Shown: positions 11,506-22,400 of the stretch, piece after piece | Layout of the letters: each line of letters opens with the position of its first letter | Numbering within the stretch: position 1 is the first letter of the stretch | Assembly (NCBI GenBank): GCA_010093685.1 | Contig: MU006216.1 | Location: 3,141,112-3,205,111 of the forward strand | Source: Ophiobolus disseminans | Taxonomy: Eukaryota > Ascomycota > Dothideomycetes > Pleosporales > Phaeosphaeriaceae | Direction of reading: 5' to 3' | DNA length: 64,000 nucleotides | Notes under the pieces: generated by a model | What the model was told of the DNA's origin: nothing | The model's input: only the letters and a program-made list of their open reading frames with translations | Database searches by the model: none | Translations under genes and position numbers: made by a program

Positions 11506-11527
11506 GGTAAGCAGAACTCAGCTTACC
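11506..11527. promoter_or_regulatory. Inverted GGTAAGC ... GCTTACC pair in precursor/UstYa-E promoter
   Basis: Half-sites GGTAAGC (11506-11512) and GCTTACC (11521-11527) face each other over 8 bp in the divergent promoter between starts 11368 and 11661. The right half is part of TCAGCTTAC (11518-11526), a 9-mer repeated exactly in the promoters of other genes of the locus. Regulatory role is inferred. Confidence 0.5.
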
Positions 11528-11660
11528 GTTCCTACCATTTCGCTCAACACGGTTAGTCAGTGTAGCTCCGGTGTGGCTCCGGGAGGTGCGTACCATTGCA
11601 CCCGTGATAGTAGCGAGAGAATCGTTCGGACGTGCACTCTCGCAAGCCACCACTTGAACC

Positions 11661-12604
11661 ATGCTTGACGAAGAGAAATATTTCGAGGATAGTGCTAGCT
11701 ATGATGGCGATGACCCAAGACAGGTACTACTTCAAAGGGAAGTCCTCCGCAGTACAAGCGGACAAGGTGTATCGTTGCATATCGTCTCGCTGTACTCGGT
11801 AATTCTTGTCCTATTGAGTACATTCGTCGTTGTTTTTACCAAGCGAGGCGGCTTGTGCCACAATCCTTCATTAGGACTTTACTGTATGTGCGCTGCCCGA
11901 AAAAACTCAGCACAATCTGCTAACTCGTTCGAAGCTCCTGCGAATGGCGAAGTGAAGTACAAGACGGAGACGTTCGATGGCTACTTCTTCGAGCCTTCGC
12001 CCTACACACGGGTCAGCAAGGAAGAGAAGAACAAGAACTGGGAAGCTTTGTATGAATGTAGGTGCATTTCAGAGGACGTGAAGGAGACTTCAGTTGACGT
12101 TTCACTCAGTCGGAATCTCCGGGATCCCACGAGCCGAAGCTGCAAAACTCACCAACGAGACTCTGGCCAATCCCGATAACCCAGACGAATACATGATTCA
12201 ACTCGAAGTCTTCCACAATCTTCATTGCCTGAACATGATTCGAAAGCAGCTCTACCCTGACGAATACCCTGAACTTTGGGAATATTGGGAGAACGGAACG
12301 GTTAACCATTTCACACTGCAAGCGAAGCATATTGGTGAGTGGATGAATGCACATCTTCTATAGCCGGAAAGGTTAGTCTAACCAGAGGATAGATCATTGC
12401 ATTGATCAATTGCGGCAGAGCTTGATGTGCAATAGCGACGTCACTCCTGTAGTCTTTGGGCACAATTTCTTTGGTCGAGGCATCTATCCGAAGTTGATCG
12501 CGACACATACTTGTCGGGACTTTTACGCCATTTCAGATTGGGCGAAAGCAAGAGAGGTCGAGAACTACAATGCGACTGGTCAATTCCATGATGTACATCG
12601 ATGA
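11661..12604 (+). CDS. UstYa/DUF3328 family oxidase-like protein (UstYa-E)
   Basis: Exons 11661-11883, 11935-12057, 12110-12334 and 12393-12604 (introns 51, 52 and 58 nt) give 260 residues. One membrane segment lies at about residues 43-60. The first splice junction falls inside the Ser codon of YSPA; the second exon is exactly 123 nt, as in UstYa-A and UstYa-H. The two motifs are HNLHC and HIDHC, the second interrupted by intron 3. Divergent from the precursor gene across 292 bp, it is a strong candidate for a direct modifying enzyme of that peptide. Confidence 0.9.
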
Positions 12605-12756
12605 TCGCTTAGCGTAATACAAACATCTTAGATTCTCTTACCCATCTCCGGACATTGCCGGCATGCAAGTTGAAGCGTTTCTGAAGACATATTCCCTTCT
12701 GTGAGCTCAGTACCTGGCACGTAATAGAATTTAGCTACGCAGTGACATTAAAGCGG

Positions 12757-14017
12757 CTACACAAGGACCATAGCCTCAATGACGCCTTCGCGATTGCTCT
12801 TATCTCTCGAGTACCAGAATTTCACCAGCTTCAGATTCACTGACTCCAGCAACGCCTTCCACTGCGACTCAGATCTCTCCATAGCTGCTAGGACACACAT
12901 CATTGTGATGTCTGCGGCTGCATAGAATGGCGGACATCCCGCATCAGGAAGTATCATCTCGTTCAACAGAAGCCGAGAGTATCCAGGCGTCATAGCGGCA
13001 GCGGCGTGCTGGAGTATGATACGGCACTGTTCGTCAGAGAAGTCGTGGAGAAGGAAGTGGGTGTAGTAGACTTTGGCTCCTGTGCAGTGTCAGTCAACCG
13101 GTCTATTGCGGGTACGCAATTCATGACGCACCGGTAATTTGTTGGGGCTGGAACAAGTCTTGCGACAGTGTTGTGATACCGGGCGAGATATCTGATAGCG
13201 GCTCGATGACACGTGGAAGATCTTCCAATGCCAGGAATCCCGCGGTTTGCGGAAACTTGTTCAAGAATGCAGTGATGTCTCGACCGGTGCCGCCACCCAT
13301 ATCCACCAACAATGTTCCCTGGGCCTTGCCAAGCGGGTCAAATTCTCGAAGAATGATATCTCGAACAGGAAACCAGTCCAGCCATCCCATTTTAGTTGAG
13401 CGGTTTCCGGCTTGGTACGTGTTGAAGTTCTTCAGCTTCCGTGGGTCGTCATGAATGTACTTGAAGAATGGAAGATCAGTCTCAAGGGCGTGTTGAAACG
13501 GGCCGTTACTCCCGTCCGTAGGGTTTTGATAGCCAATGGATTTGAGGTATGAAGGAAGCTTCGAGCAAACGATAGCCGCGTGCTCGGTGCTATGCAAAAA
13601 CCCCGCTTCGATAGTCGGCTTGGTTATAGCCATGGTCAATGGTGTGGGCGCGTAGGTTGCGTACGATGATGTTTCCTTTGCATATCCAATTGCAGTAATA
13701 ACTCTCATTATGCGCACGATGAGTGCCTCGTCTGCGCCGCTTTCTGCAGCAAGATGTCTATAAGAGACACCATCTGCGCCATGGGCTATAATAGAGTGGA
13801 AGACGCCGAGATCGATGCCAATGCGAAGACAGGTGTTATGCGAGTGTGCCTGGATACTTTAAATAATGGGAGACGCAAGCTCGAGTACACTTTCACACAC
13901 CTCAAAAGCTTGCGAGAAGGCAACTTCATCTGGATTTTGGATCAAAGAAATTGCCCCACGGAGGCGGCGAAGCAGCCAGCTTTGGAGCTTTTCGCGTAAA
14001 GTTTGAATCAGACCCAT
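12757..14017 (-). CDS. SAM-dependent O-methyltransferase (fungal OMT family)
   Basis: Exons 14017-13901, 13849-13132 and 13079-12757 (introns 51 and 52 nt) give 385 residues. The N-terminal part (about 40-110) is the winged-helix dimerisation region (LRIGIDLGVFHSI). The SAM-binding motif LLVDMGGGTGRD is near residue 220, and the catalytic-region block YYTHFLLHDFSDEQC follows the second intron, the usual layout of plant/fungal small-molecule O-methyltransferases. The expected reaction is methylation of a hydroxyl on the cluster product; the acceptor is unknown. It shares a 236-bp divergent promoter with the UbiA gene that contains the perfect 12-bp palindrome. Confidence 0.88.
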
Positions 14018-14177
14018 TGAGTGCCCAGCAGCTTACACTGACTCTATTTTTCGACTCGCATTAGTTCTGGAGAGTATTGCGGATGCTGTATGATTTTGAA
14101 GCGATTGTAGATATCCGAAGCCGCGTGTACCTTCTGAAAGATCCGACCGGGCAAGCTGTAGGGCTTGGAAAGCACGT

Positions 14178-14189
14178 GGTAAGCTTACC
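14178..14189. promoter_or_regulatory. Palindrome GGTAAGCTTACC in OMT/UbiA promoter
   Basis: The same perfect 12-mer as in the UstYa-A/B promoter, about 65 bp upstream of the UbiA start and 160 bp upstream of the OMT start. A near-match, GCAGCTTAC, lies at 14029-14037. Confidence 0.6.
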
Positions 14190-14253
14190 GGGTTAAAGCG
14201 TTATCACAATACAGCCAACTAAGAACTATACAACACACCGCCCACTGAACATA

Positions 14254-15356
14254 ATGACCTTCTCCGTTTCATCTACTTGGAATAGATTGCCCGTCAAGAT
14301 GTCGCACAACAAAGACGTTCGTTCTCCAATCCTCACCAAAAATGAACCCACTTTTCCGAGCTATCGACCACCCACGACAGGTTTTGTTTCATACCTACCT
14401 TCTTCATGGGTGCCATATGCGCAGCTAATGCGCCTGGATCGCCCGGCGGGATTCTATGCCTTCTACTTCCCGTACCTAGTCGGTCTGGCCTTCGCAGCTG
14501 CAAACGCTCCCATCCGACACGCGCCCGAAGAGCTCATGAGATATGCCGGGTTATTCTTCGTCTGGTGCATAGTCCTTCGAGGAGCTTCGTGCACTTGGAA
14601 TGATAACCTGGACCAAGAATACGACCGAGCCGTGGCGCGGTGTCGGAATCGACCAATAGCGCGAGGCGCGGTGTTGACTGCGCAGGCACACGTCTTCACG
14701 GCTCTTCAGCTTCTGACTATGGCGCTGTTCCTGGCTGTCACGCCGTTTCCAGCGACTACGCATCCTGATGCGGCTTTCATCGTGGTCTTGTTCTTTATAT
14801 ATCCATTCGGCAAGCGGTTCACGAATTATCCGCAATTCATCCTTGGGTTTCCATTCGCTGCAGCAACCTTCATGGCCTGCCATACCCTTTCTATTGATCC
14901 AATGTCGAGGAAGATGCTGCTACCGACCTCACTTTTCTGTTTGTCCAATGTTTGTTGGACTATGATCTATGATGTACGTCTCGAGCGCCCGTTCAAGACG
15001 ACGCAGTGCTGATGACTGAGCAGACCATTTATGCCCATCAAGATTTGCAAGACGACTTGAAGGCTGGCGTCATGTCGATGGCTGTGCGCTTCAAAGACAA
15101 CACAAAGCAGATGTGCTCAGTATTGGCCGTCACCCAAATTGGCTTACTCAGCGCCGTAGGTGCTTTATTGAATTTGGGGCTGCCGTACTATATCGTCACG
15201 GTTGCAGGTACGGCATCGTGCATCGCAGCGATGATTCATTTGGTGGATCTCAAGGTTCCAAAGAGTTGTGCTTGGTGGTTCAAGGCCGACTTTTGGTTTG
15301 TGGGCTCCACCATGTTTTTTGGCCTGCTTGGCCAGTATGGAATGCGGTATCTTTGA
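14254..15356 (+). CDS. UbiA-family membrane prenyltransferase
   Basis: Exons 14254-14973 and 15024-15356 with a 50-nt intron give 350 residues. Both Asp-rich Mg-diphosphate motifs are present: NDNLDQEYD near residue 115 (NDxxDxxxD) and YDTIYAHQD near residue 238 (YDxxYAxQD), the latter spanning the splice junction, plus about eight to nine membrane segments. The enzyme should transfer an isoprenoid chain from a diphosphate onto an aromatic or similar acceptor. A mitochondrial COQ2 is an alternative, but the shared promoter with the OMT, the palindrome, and relatives in fungal meroterpenoid clusters favour a secondary-metabolism role. A second ATG at 14299 could also serve as start. Confidence 0.85.
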
Positions 15357-15488
15357 GCGCAAGGGTGGGAATAAGGGTGAGCGATCTTTCAGCAGCTCAT
15401 CCTGCCCGGACGCGGCTACACACGTTGTAGAGTCGTGTTGGACGATGGGGACGAGGATGCAAGGTGCGACTAGCTCCCTCTAACGCTA

Positions 15489-17620
15489 CCGAGGTGCCCG
15501 GCGTAACCATCCACCCGGCGTAATCATCCACTAGAACACTAAAATCAACACGTCAATATGAAGCTATTGAGCCACGTACGATAGCTATTACTGCAATAAT
15601 TGTTGGTGTTGAGTTCTACAGGCCTCTCTCTATATATATAGCTATCTATATTTAGCTGGGAGCTTGATCGCTCGGCCGTGTTGTGACTGAGATGGTTCTT
15701 GGCCTGCTGCAGCACCTGAGGCCTCTCTACTACCCTGAAGCTCTGCAACAACTCTATTTTTTAGAGCAGCCTTTGCAGCAGCCTTAGCCCTCATCTTGTT
15801 GCCCTTTTAAGTCGCTTTAAGAGCGTTTTGAAGTCGTTGTTGAGTCCTACAAGCAGCTGCTCTGGAGGCCTGTTCTGCAGCCTTCTCAGCCTTCTCCTTC
15901 TCCCTAACTATCCTAGCTTCAGCCCTTGCCTCGCGCCTTACTTGCTTAGCCTGAACCTTAGCCTGCCTCCTTACCTCACGTAGCCTAGCTGCCTCTGCTT
16001 TTTGGAGTTGTTGTTGCTTCTCCTCAGCCTCCTGGTGCTGCAGCCGATCACGTGCCTCCTTGACCTTTCTTGGAGACCAGAATACAGCTCCACCCTGGTA
16101 CTCCTCAGGTGCCTCAAGAGGCAGAGCCTTGCCTCGCTTTCTGCGCTGCCTCTCGTTAATCAAGACCTCCTTGAGGCCTCTCGCCTCCTGCTCAAGCAGC
16201 GTTTTCTGAACAGAGATTGAATGGAAGGCCTGGCTCAGCTTTTGAGCTCGTGGATCACCTCTAGCCTTGACTACCTGCCGCAATAGGCCCTCAGTTTTCC
16301 TCCAATTAGAGGCGCTCAAGTCTGAGGAGTCGCTATCACTTGAGCTGTCCTGTATAGGCTGGGTATTGAATCTCTTGAGTATCACCTCTGGCTCAAGAGG
16401 TGAGAGGCCAGTTGCCTTAAAAGCCTTGAGTATAGTCTTCTCCTTGAATGAGGCCTCCCAGGCAGCCATAAACATTGGATAGAAGTCTCTCTTGCTCATC
16501 GAAGTGAGCCCTTGGCACCTCTCCATGAAGGCTGCTACCTGGCCTGAGTAGGCAGATGAGAGAGGCTTGAACATGACGACGTCGAGCGGCTGGAGCGTGT
16601 GGGTTGAGTGAGGAGGATAGATCGCAAGGAGTATCCTATTCCTATCGCAGTACTCAATGAAATCCATTGTAAGGTGAGATCCATGGCCATCAAGGATAAG
16701 TAGTCGATAGCTCCGCCCAGCCTTTGGCTTTGTAGAGCAATCAAACACTTGTTTAAGCCAGGCTAAGCCTATCTCGTTGTTCGTCCAGCCTGAGGGTGAG
16801 GAGGCAAAGCGAGCTCGATGATTGTCAGGATCAAAAGCCTGTAGCCACGAGTCCTGGAGCAAGCCTGAGGCTGATTGATATATAAGGCTTGGCTCAAGGC
16901 AAGATCCATCAGCGCATATACAGGCCAGCAGCGTTATCCACTCTCGATTGCCATCCTGGATGTGAGCCTTGATCTTCCCCTCCTCATATAGCCTCCTACT
17001 GAACACCCGCTTTGAGCGAGTGAGTACTCCTAGCATAAAGCCCTTCTCATCCATATTGTACATATTACAAGGCTCTATATTGTATTGGCTGAGCTTACTG
17101 CGTAGGAGCTCAAAGTAGAGGCTATACTTTAACTGAGAGTCAGCCTGGTGGCGTGAGCGATCGATTCCAGTGGCCCAGCGTGAGATGAGATGGATGTTGT
17201 AGCGCTGGATAAAGCGATCAACCCAGCCTTTTCCAAGCTCTCTTTTCACAATATCTGAGGCAAAGCGTCGTATCATAGGCCGTGTAGGAGGTAAGCCTTG
17301 CCTTGTAAGGCGCTCAATATAGCGTAGGAGCTCCTGCTCCTGCTGTGGGTGGAGCGATTGCTGGTTTTGAGCCTTGGTGCTGTATGAGGTTGTGACGCCT
17401 TGGTGTCTTTGGCTGAGTGCTGAGTGGCTGCAGCCATAGATAGCAGCTATTTTTCTATACGAAAAAGATTCTCCTGGCACACGCGATTCAATCGCTCTAA
17501 TCGCATCCTCGATTGCTCCCATATTGATAGAGTTATGTTGTGTTGAAGTTGTGTAGTTGTCAGGGCTCGGTGTTCGGGTGGATGGTTACGCCGGGTGGAT
17601 GGTTACGCCGGGCACCTCGG
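15489..17620. mobile_element. Complete pogo/Fot1-like DNA transposon
   Basis: A 2132-bp element bounded by 43-bp terminal inverted repeats (15489-15531 and 17578-17620, one mismatch) starting CCGAGGTGCCCGGCG, and flanked by TA on both sides (15487-15488, 17621-17622), the target duplication of Tc1/mariner/pogo elements. Each repeat contains two copies of a 17-bp unit CCGGCGTAACCATCCAC in tandem. It carries one long transposase ORF on the minus strand. The uninterrupted ORF and near-identical ends suggest a young insertion. Confidence 0.92.
15807..17522 (-). CDS. Pogo/Fot1-like DDE transposase
   Basis: A single 571-residue ORF. The N-terminus has a Psq-type helix-turn-helix (SYRKIAAIYGCSHSALSQRH) and a CENP-B/Tc5-type DNA-binding region (GKGWVDRFIQRY). 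The catalytic core follows: NMDEKGFMLG, LLILDGHGSHLT, then YCDRNRILLAIYPPHSTHTLQPLDV, the usual DDE_1 pattern of cut-and-paste transposases. A Lys/Arg/Gln/Glu-rich coiled-coil tail (about 450-571) completes it. No internal stops, so it may be active. It belongs to the transposon, not to the metabolic locus. Confidence 0.92.
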   Translation of the reverse strand: MGAIEDAIRAIESRVPGESFSYRKIAAIYGCSHSALSQRHQGVTTSYSTKAQNQQSLHPQQEQELLRYIERLTRQGLPPTRPMIRRFASDIVKRELGKGWVDRFIQRYNIHLISRWATGIDRSRHQADSQLKYSLYFELLRSKLSQYNIEPCNMYNMDEKGFMLGVLTRSKRVFSRRLYEEGKIKAHIQDGNREWITLLACICADGSCLEPSLIYQSASGLLQDSWLQAFDPDNHRARFASSPSGWTNNEIGLAWLKQVFDCSTKPKAGRSYRLLILDGHGSHLTMDFIEYCDRNRILLAIYPPHSTHTLQPLDVVMFKPLSSAYSGQVAAFMERCQGLTSMSKRDFYPMFMAAWEASFKEKTILKAFKATGLSPLEPEVILKRFNTQPIQDSSSDSDSSDLSASNWRKTEGLLRQVVKARGDPRAQKLSQAFHSISVQKTLLEQEARGLKEVLINERQRRKRGKALPLEAPEEYQGGAVFWSPRKVKEARDRLQHQEAEEKQQQLQKAEAARLREVRRQAKVQAKQVRREARAEARIVREKEKAEKAAEQASRAAACRTQQRLQNALKAT

Positions 17621-17710
17621 TAGTTACCCCACTTCCTCATCGGCGGACAGACAGCTGACACTATGTAAATCTAAATCCGATTGACACGAATATCGATGAC
17701 TCTCAAATTA

Positions 17711-17861
17711 ACCGCTCACCCTCAGATCTTTGGTACCGACTACTCTTCTAAAATCTATGCGGTCTAATTGGCTAGATGTAGTGTACCTGCATACATCTAG
17801 CCAATAGCCTGCTCTGGTCGAGCTGATGTAGGTATACTAAACCTCTGAAGGGGTGAGCGGT
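17711..17861. repeat. Foldback/MITE-like element
   Basis: Outer inverted arms ACCGCTCACCC (17711-17721) and GGGTGAGCGGT (17851-17861) enclose a second, perfect 14-bp inverted pair, ATTGGCTAGATGTA (17767-17780) and TACATCTAGCCAAT (17792-17805). No coding potential. Structure fits a small non-autonomous element about 90 bp from the pogo insertion; the family is unknown. Confidence 0.5.
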
Positions 17862-18076
17862 CAGTATAACAGTCGTTCGAACTGACGTCTGTATGTTATT
17901 CACTGCCGTCGAAGCGTCATCTGGAGGTTCGAAGAAGTAATATATACAGCTTCTCCACTATCAAAGGTAAGCTCATCGCTACAAGCAGAGTCCGTAGTGA
18001 AACTGTGAGCCCAACCCAGTTATTCCAGTATGATACAGCCTTCCCAAACCCTCCAAACCCTCTTCAAACCGCCAAT

Positions 18077-19189
18077 CTACCCCCAACCCCCCAACTCGAT
18101 CCTCCTATCCAAATCATGAACCCTCCTATGCCTCAGCCCCCACTCCCAGATACGATCCCACTTCCTACACGTATGCTCTGTCGTACTCGTCACCCACTTG
18201 CCCTCCCCCTCCCCCTCCCCCTCCCCTCCACCCTGCCAAACCCAACTAACCGCACTAACATCCGCAGTACACATCAGATACATCCTCAGGCTCTCCACAC
18301 AGTGATCCGGATGCCCGAGATCACTGCCGCGCATGGGCCAATCGGGGTCCGGGTAACGGGCTGGTCGTAGGCGCTTGCGGAGGGAGTCTAGGCAGCTGCG
18401 GAGGAGCGAGGTTTAGCGTGCTATGGATGTGTTCGGGGTATGGAAGCTTACTGTAGTTGGTGGAAGACGTCGATGCCAACGACGTGGCGCGTGCCATTTG
18501 TGGAGGGAATAGGAATGGATTTGGCGGGCATGAGTGTCGGATCAGGCGCTGGGATTTCGGCGAAGAGCGTTGCTGGGCCGTTTGTTAGTTGACATGATGT
18601 GATGTGCTGGGAGTGCGGGAGACGGCCACGGTCCCAGAGTAAGCGCCATGCTTCGTCGCTTGCGTCGTCGGGCGGGCCCATGTACACTGAACTATTTGCG
18701 ACGTGAGAAAGAAGACACGGGCGTGGGTGTATGGCTTGATATACTCGCTCTTGTGCGTTCCGCGGTTGAATGTCCAGGTCTCGTATTCGATGACGGATTG
18801 GACTGGCGCTGTCGATTGTTTAGGCTTTAGACAGTGAGGGAGTTCGGTGGATACGAACAATATACGTCACTTGGCCAAGGGGGCAGTGGAGAGGTCCATG
18901 ATGTCCGCTTTTGGTTAAGTAACGTCCATGCCAGTCCCAGAGCCAGTCCTATGTTGACGAGGATGGATATGGAGAGAGCCCAGCGGCTGAAGTTGCGCCG
19001 CTTCGGTGTCGTCGGAGGTTGAAATTCCGAGCTCACGTCGTCGCGGGTCGAAGAATCGTGGTAATGGGTGAAGTCTGAACTGTCTGTCGCCAACACAGGT
19101 GTATAGTCTACCTTCTCTCGTTCAGAAGGCATCGCCATGCGGTATACTGGCTGGCTGTCCGCACCAGCCAATCGAGCATTATTTGACAC
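18077..19189 (-). CDS. UstYa/DUF3328 family oxidase-like protein (UstYa-G)
   Basis: Exons 19189-18859, 18808-18745, 18691-18452 and 18395-18077 (introns 50, 53 and 56 nt) give 317 residues, the longest UstYa here. One membrane segment lies at about residues 73-90. A YSPV motif sits at the first junction, then YMGPPDDASDEAW, and the HxxHC pair HQLHC (split by intron 3) and HPDHC. After the second motif comes a low-complexity GGGEGEGEGEGE insertion coded by a CCCCCT-type hexamer tract near 18200-18230. Upstream DNA holds two direct GTAAGC half-sites (19245, 19255). The expected role is oxidation of a peptide intermediate. Confidence 0.88.
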
Positions 19190-19429
19190 ATTTCCACGGA
19201 CTCTTCAGCTTGCTGATCGTTTCTGATTGGTTGCAATCAGCAAAGTAAGCAAGAGTAAGCAGATTACATAGCTCAATTAGGTAAGGCGTGACACGTGACT
19301 ACCGGGAAAGGAAGAACTAACCACGGCGCTTTCGTGAGATACTGTGTGGAGATAGAGCTGCACGTGATTTGTATTTCTCTGGCAACATCCGCTCGTGGCG
19401 GGCCCAGTGAGGCAAAACTGTGCCCACGA

Positions 19430-22400
19430 TTACGGCATGCCCAAAACAATCTTCTCCAGCTGCGCCCGCTCCCCGCTTTCACACACGAGGCGATAGAACT
19501 CGCCCTTTGCCGCAAATAGCTCCCTGGGTGTCCCATACTCGCTGATTCTTCCCTCCGCTACGACCGCAATCTGATCAAAGTCTGCGACGGTACTGAGCCG
19601 GTGTGCAACGACCAACAGCGTAGTGTCCTGGAAGTGTTGCCGCAAGCTGGCTTGGATCAGGCTATCAGTTGCCATGTCGACGGAACTGGTCGCTTCATCC
19701 ATGACCATGATCTTGGTCTTGGAGAGTAGTGCTCGCGCCAGGCAAAGCAGTTGTCTCTGGCCCTGGGACAGATTGAACCCTCCTTCGGAAATCGATCCAT
19801 CAAGATCCGTGAAGACTGTGTTGTTGGCTGCCGCTAAAGAGTGTTGCATATTCAATGCCTCTGCCTTCTCGTTACTTGTCTCGCCGACGCCAAGAAGATC
19901 CAGGGCCTCGTGCAATGTGTCGTCATCGTATTGCTGGAAAGGATCGAGGTTGCTGCGAAGTGTGCCCGAGAACAAGACTGGATCTTGAGGTATGATGGAT
20001 AGAGCTCGCCGCAACTTATCCAAAGGAACCTTCGCTGTGTCGAGGTCGCCGATGAGAATGCTACCAGATCTCATGTCGAGACATCTGAAGAGAGCCAGCG
20101 CAAGGGAGGATTTTCCGGCGCCAGTTCGTCCAATGATGCCGACCCGTGACCCAGCTGCAATCTCCAGATCAATGCCCTTGAGCACATCTGGTAGATGTGT
20201 GGCATACCTAGCATACAACTGCTTGAACTTGATGTTTCCCTCATGCGGCCAATCCGGAGACACGTGATGTGTGGGACTTTCTTCGGTCTCGATCGATCCA
20301 TATTCGACAACCCGCTCGGTTGCGTTCATGTTGAGCTGGAGAGACGACCATCGGTTGATTGCATCTTCAACGCTCTGCGTGAAGCTTAGCGTGAAATTGA
20401 GGGCAAATCCGGCAAGTGATGGCTCGATATTCTCGATTGTAATCGTCATCGCCACGAACAGTGTGAAGAGAGAACCGAGTATTCCCATGCGAAAGTCCAT
20501 CCACTGTGTCACCAGCCAATAGCTCCAATTAGCCTTACTTTGGACGTCTAGTGTATCCAGCATACGCGACATAAAGTGACCAGATTTGCCGAATGCGCGG
20601 AGCGTGGTCAGGCCTCGCAAAGATGTACCGTGGAGTTCGAGAATCGGCGATCTTGCAAGCGATTCGAGTCTCTTGACTTCCCGCGCACCGCCTAGATAGC
20701 GTATCGCGTAAATCACAGACGTCGCTATCAAAGCAATTTCGGGCAGAATGATGTATGAAGAGGTTGCCAATCCGCCAACGGTGATGACACCAAGCGACAT
20801 AAACGCCGAAAGAAGCATGTGCGTATCTCCGGGGATGCGCAGGTCGATGACCGTGAAGTCGACTGTGAACCGGTTCAAAATCCTCCCAAGCGGAGTGGTG
20901 TTGAGCCAAAACAGTTTCGCTCGAAGGACCGAAAAAGTCAATTGTGCAAAGAGCTGCCTGGAAGTTCTCAACGCGGATAGATAGACGAAGCTACATTTTA
21001 CGGCCTCCAATAGTGCAGCCGATAGCGATATGAAGACGTAGATGACCAGGTAGAATACTAGACCATGGATGGCCTTTCCCTCGTCTCCGCGATTTGCAGA
21101 CGTCCTGCCATCTTCGGGTGCGGTCCACATCTTTACCCACCAGCCGCGGCCGAGTAGAGCAAATTGCGAGGCAACAACGATGACAATTGCACAGGCCCAT
21201 AGCCACCAAGCGCCCGTGGAGGCCAAGTACTTCTTGTAGAAGTACCATTTGACACTGCCTTGCTCTCGGAACTCACTCTCGTCCAATGGTACGACATCTT
21301 TGGCGTATAGGTTCGGGTCGGTGGCCAAATGAGGTACCATCTGGGTCTCATCGGGGAGGCTGTCAAAGACACCATGCGCGTGCTCGAGTTGTCTTAGACT
21401 CGATCCTGAAAGGCCACGAGCGGTCCGTGAGTCTCTATCGATGACAACAGCGTACAATGTCCGAGGCAGACACAATGAAACATGATGAGTTGCGAGAATC
21501 TTTGTTCTGTTCCTTCCGAGTGGGCCAAACAGCGAATTTTCGAGAATGAACCTAGCGATATGCGCATCCACCGCGCTAAATATGTCATCGATGACGAGGG
21601 TGTCTGCGTTCGAATACAGAGCCCGGGCGAGCGTCAAGCGCCATCTCTGACCACCGCTCAATGCGATACCTTGGGGGCCTACAGGAGTGAGATCCCTTCG
21701 TGGCATGACCCGAAGATCCTCATCTAGCGCTGTCGCCCTGAGTGTCTCAGTGTATCGTTCCGAGTCGAATACATCGCCGAACAGAATGTTGTCTTTGATA
21801 CTAGCGTTCTCAAGCCACGGATCTTGGGTGACGTATGCTACACACGAGGTTGGTGAACCCTTTCTGCTCAGTGCAGAAGACTCGTCATGGCCCATGGGCG
21901 AAGAGATGGAACCTGATAAAACGTCGGCCTCGCCAATGATGGATGCGAGCAAAAGGCTCTTTCCTGCACCGGTCTTTCCAATAAGGATGCTGAGCTCACC
22001 GCGTGGGAAGTCGAGGTCTAACTTGGTCAGGGCATACCTTGTCTTCAAGTCGGACTCAGGTTTTCCAGGCCAAGCGACCGATACATTCCGAAAGGAAACT
22101 GTGTCGCTGTAATCCGTTGTTCTGGTATTTTCGTCGCTGTCGAGCAAGCCTTCGATTCTGCGACAGCTGACTAACGCATCAAGCAGCTGGGTAATGGCGA
22201 AAGGGATCAATGACAACGCGAACTCCAGATTTGCGAAAATGGACATTGCTGTGAAAGCCGTTGGAGCCGTCAACGGAGTATGTAAGGCGTACGTAGCGAG
22301 AGAGATGACGGAGAGCAAGATAGGAGATGATACCCAAAAGAGCCGTAGGCCAATCAGCCAGATAAAGATGGATCGTTGATTTTGGAGTTCGTCTCGCCGT

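Noticed and set aside
15489..17620. Transposase as a cluster regulator (CENP-B-like DNA-binding domain)
   Set aside because: Perfect terminal repeats and TA duplications show it is simply an inserted transposon.
18190..18240. CRISPR-like or regulatory repeat at the CCCCCT tract
   Set aside because: It is an in-frame coding microsatellite inside UstYa-G.
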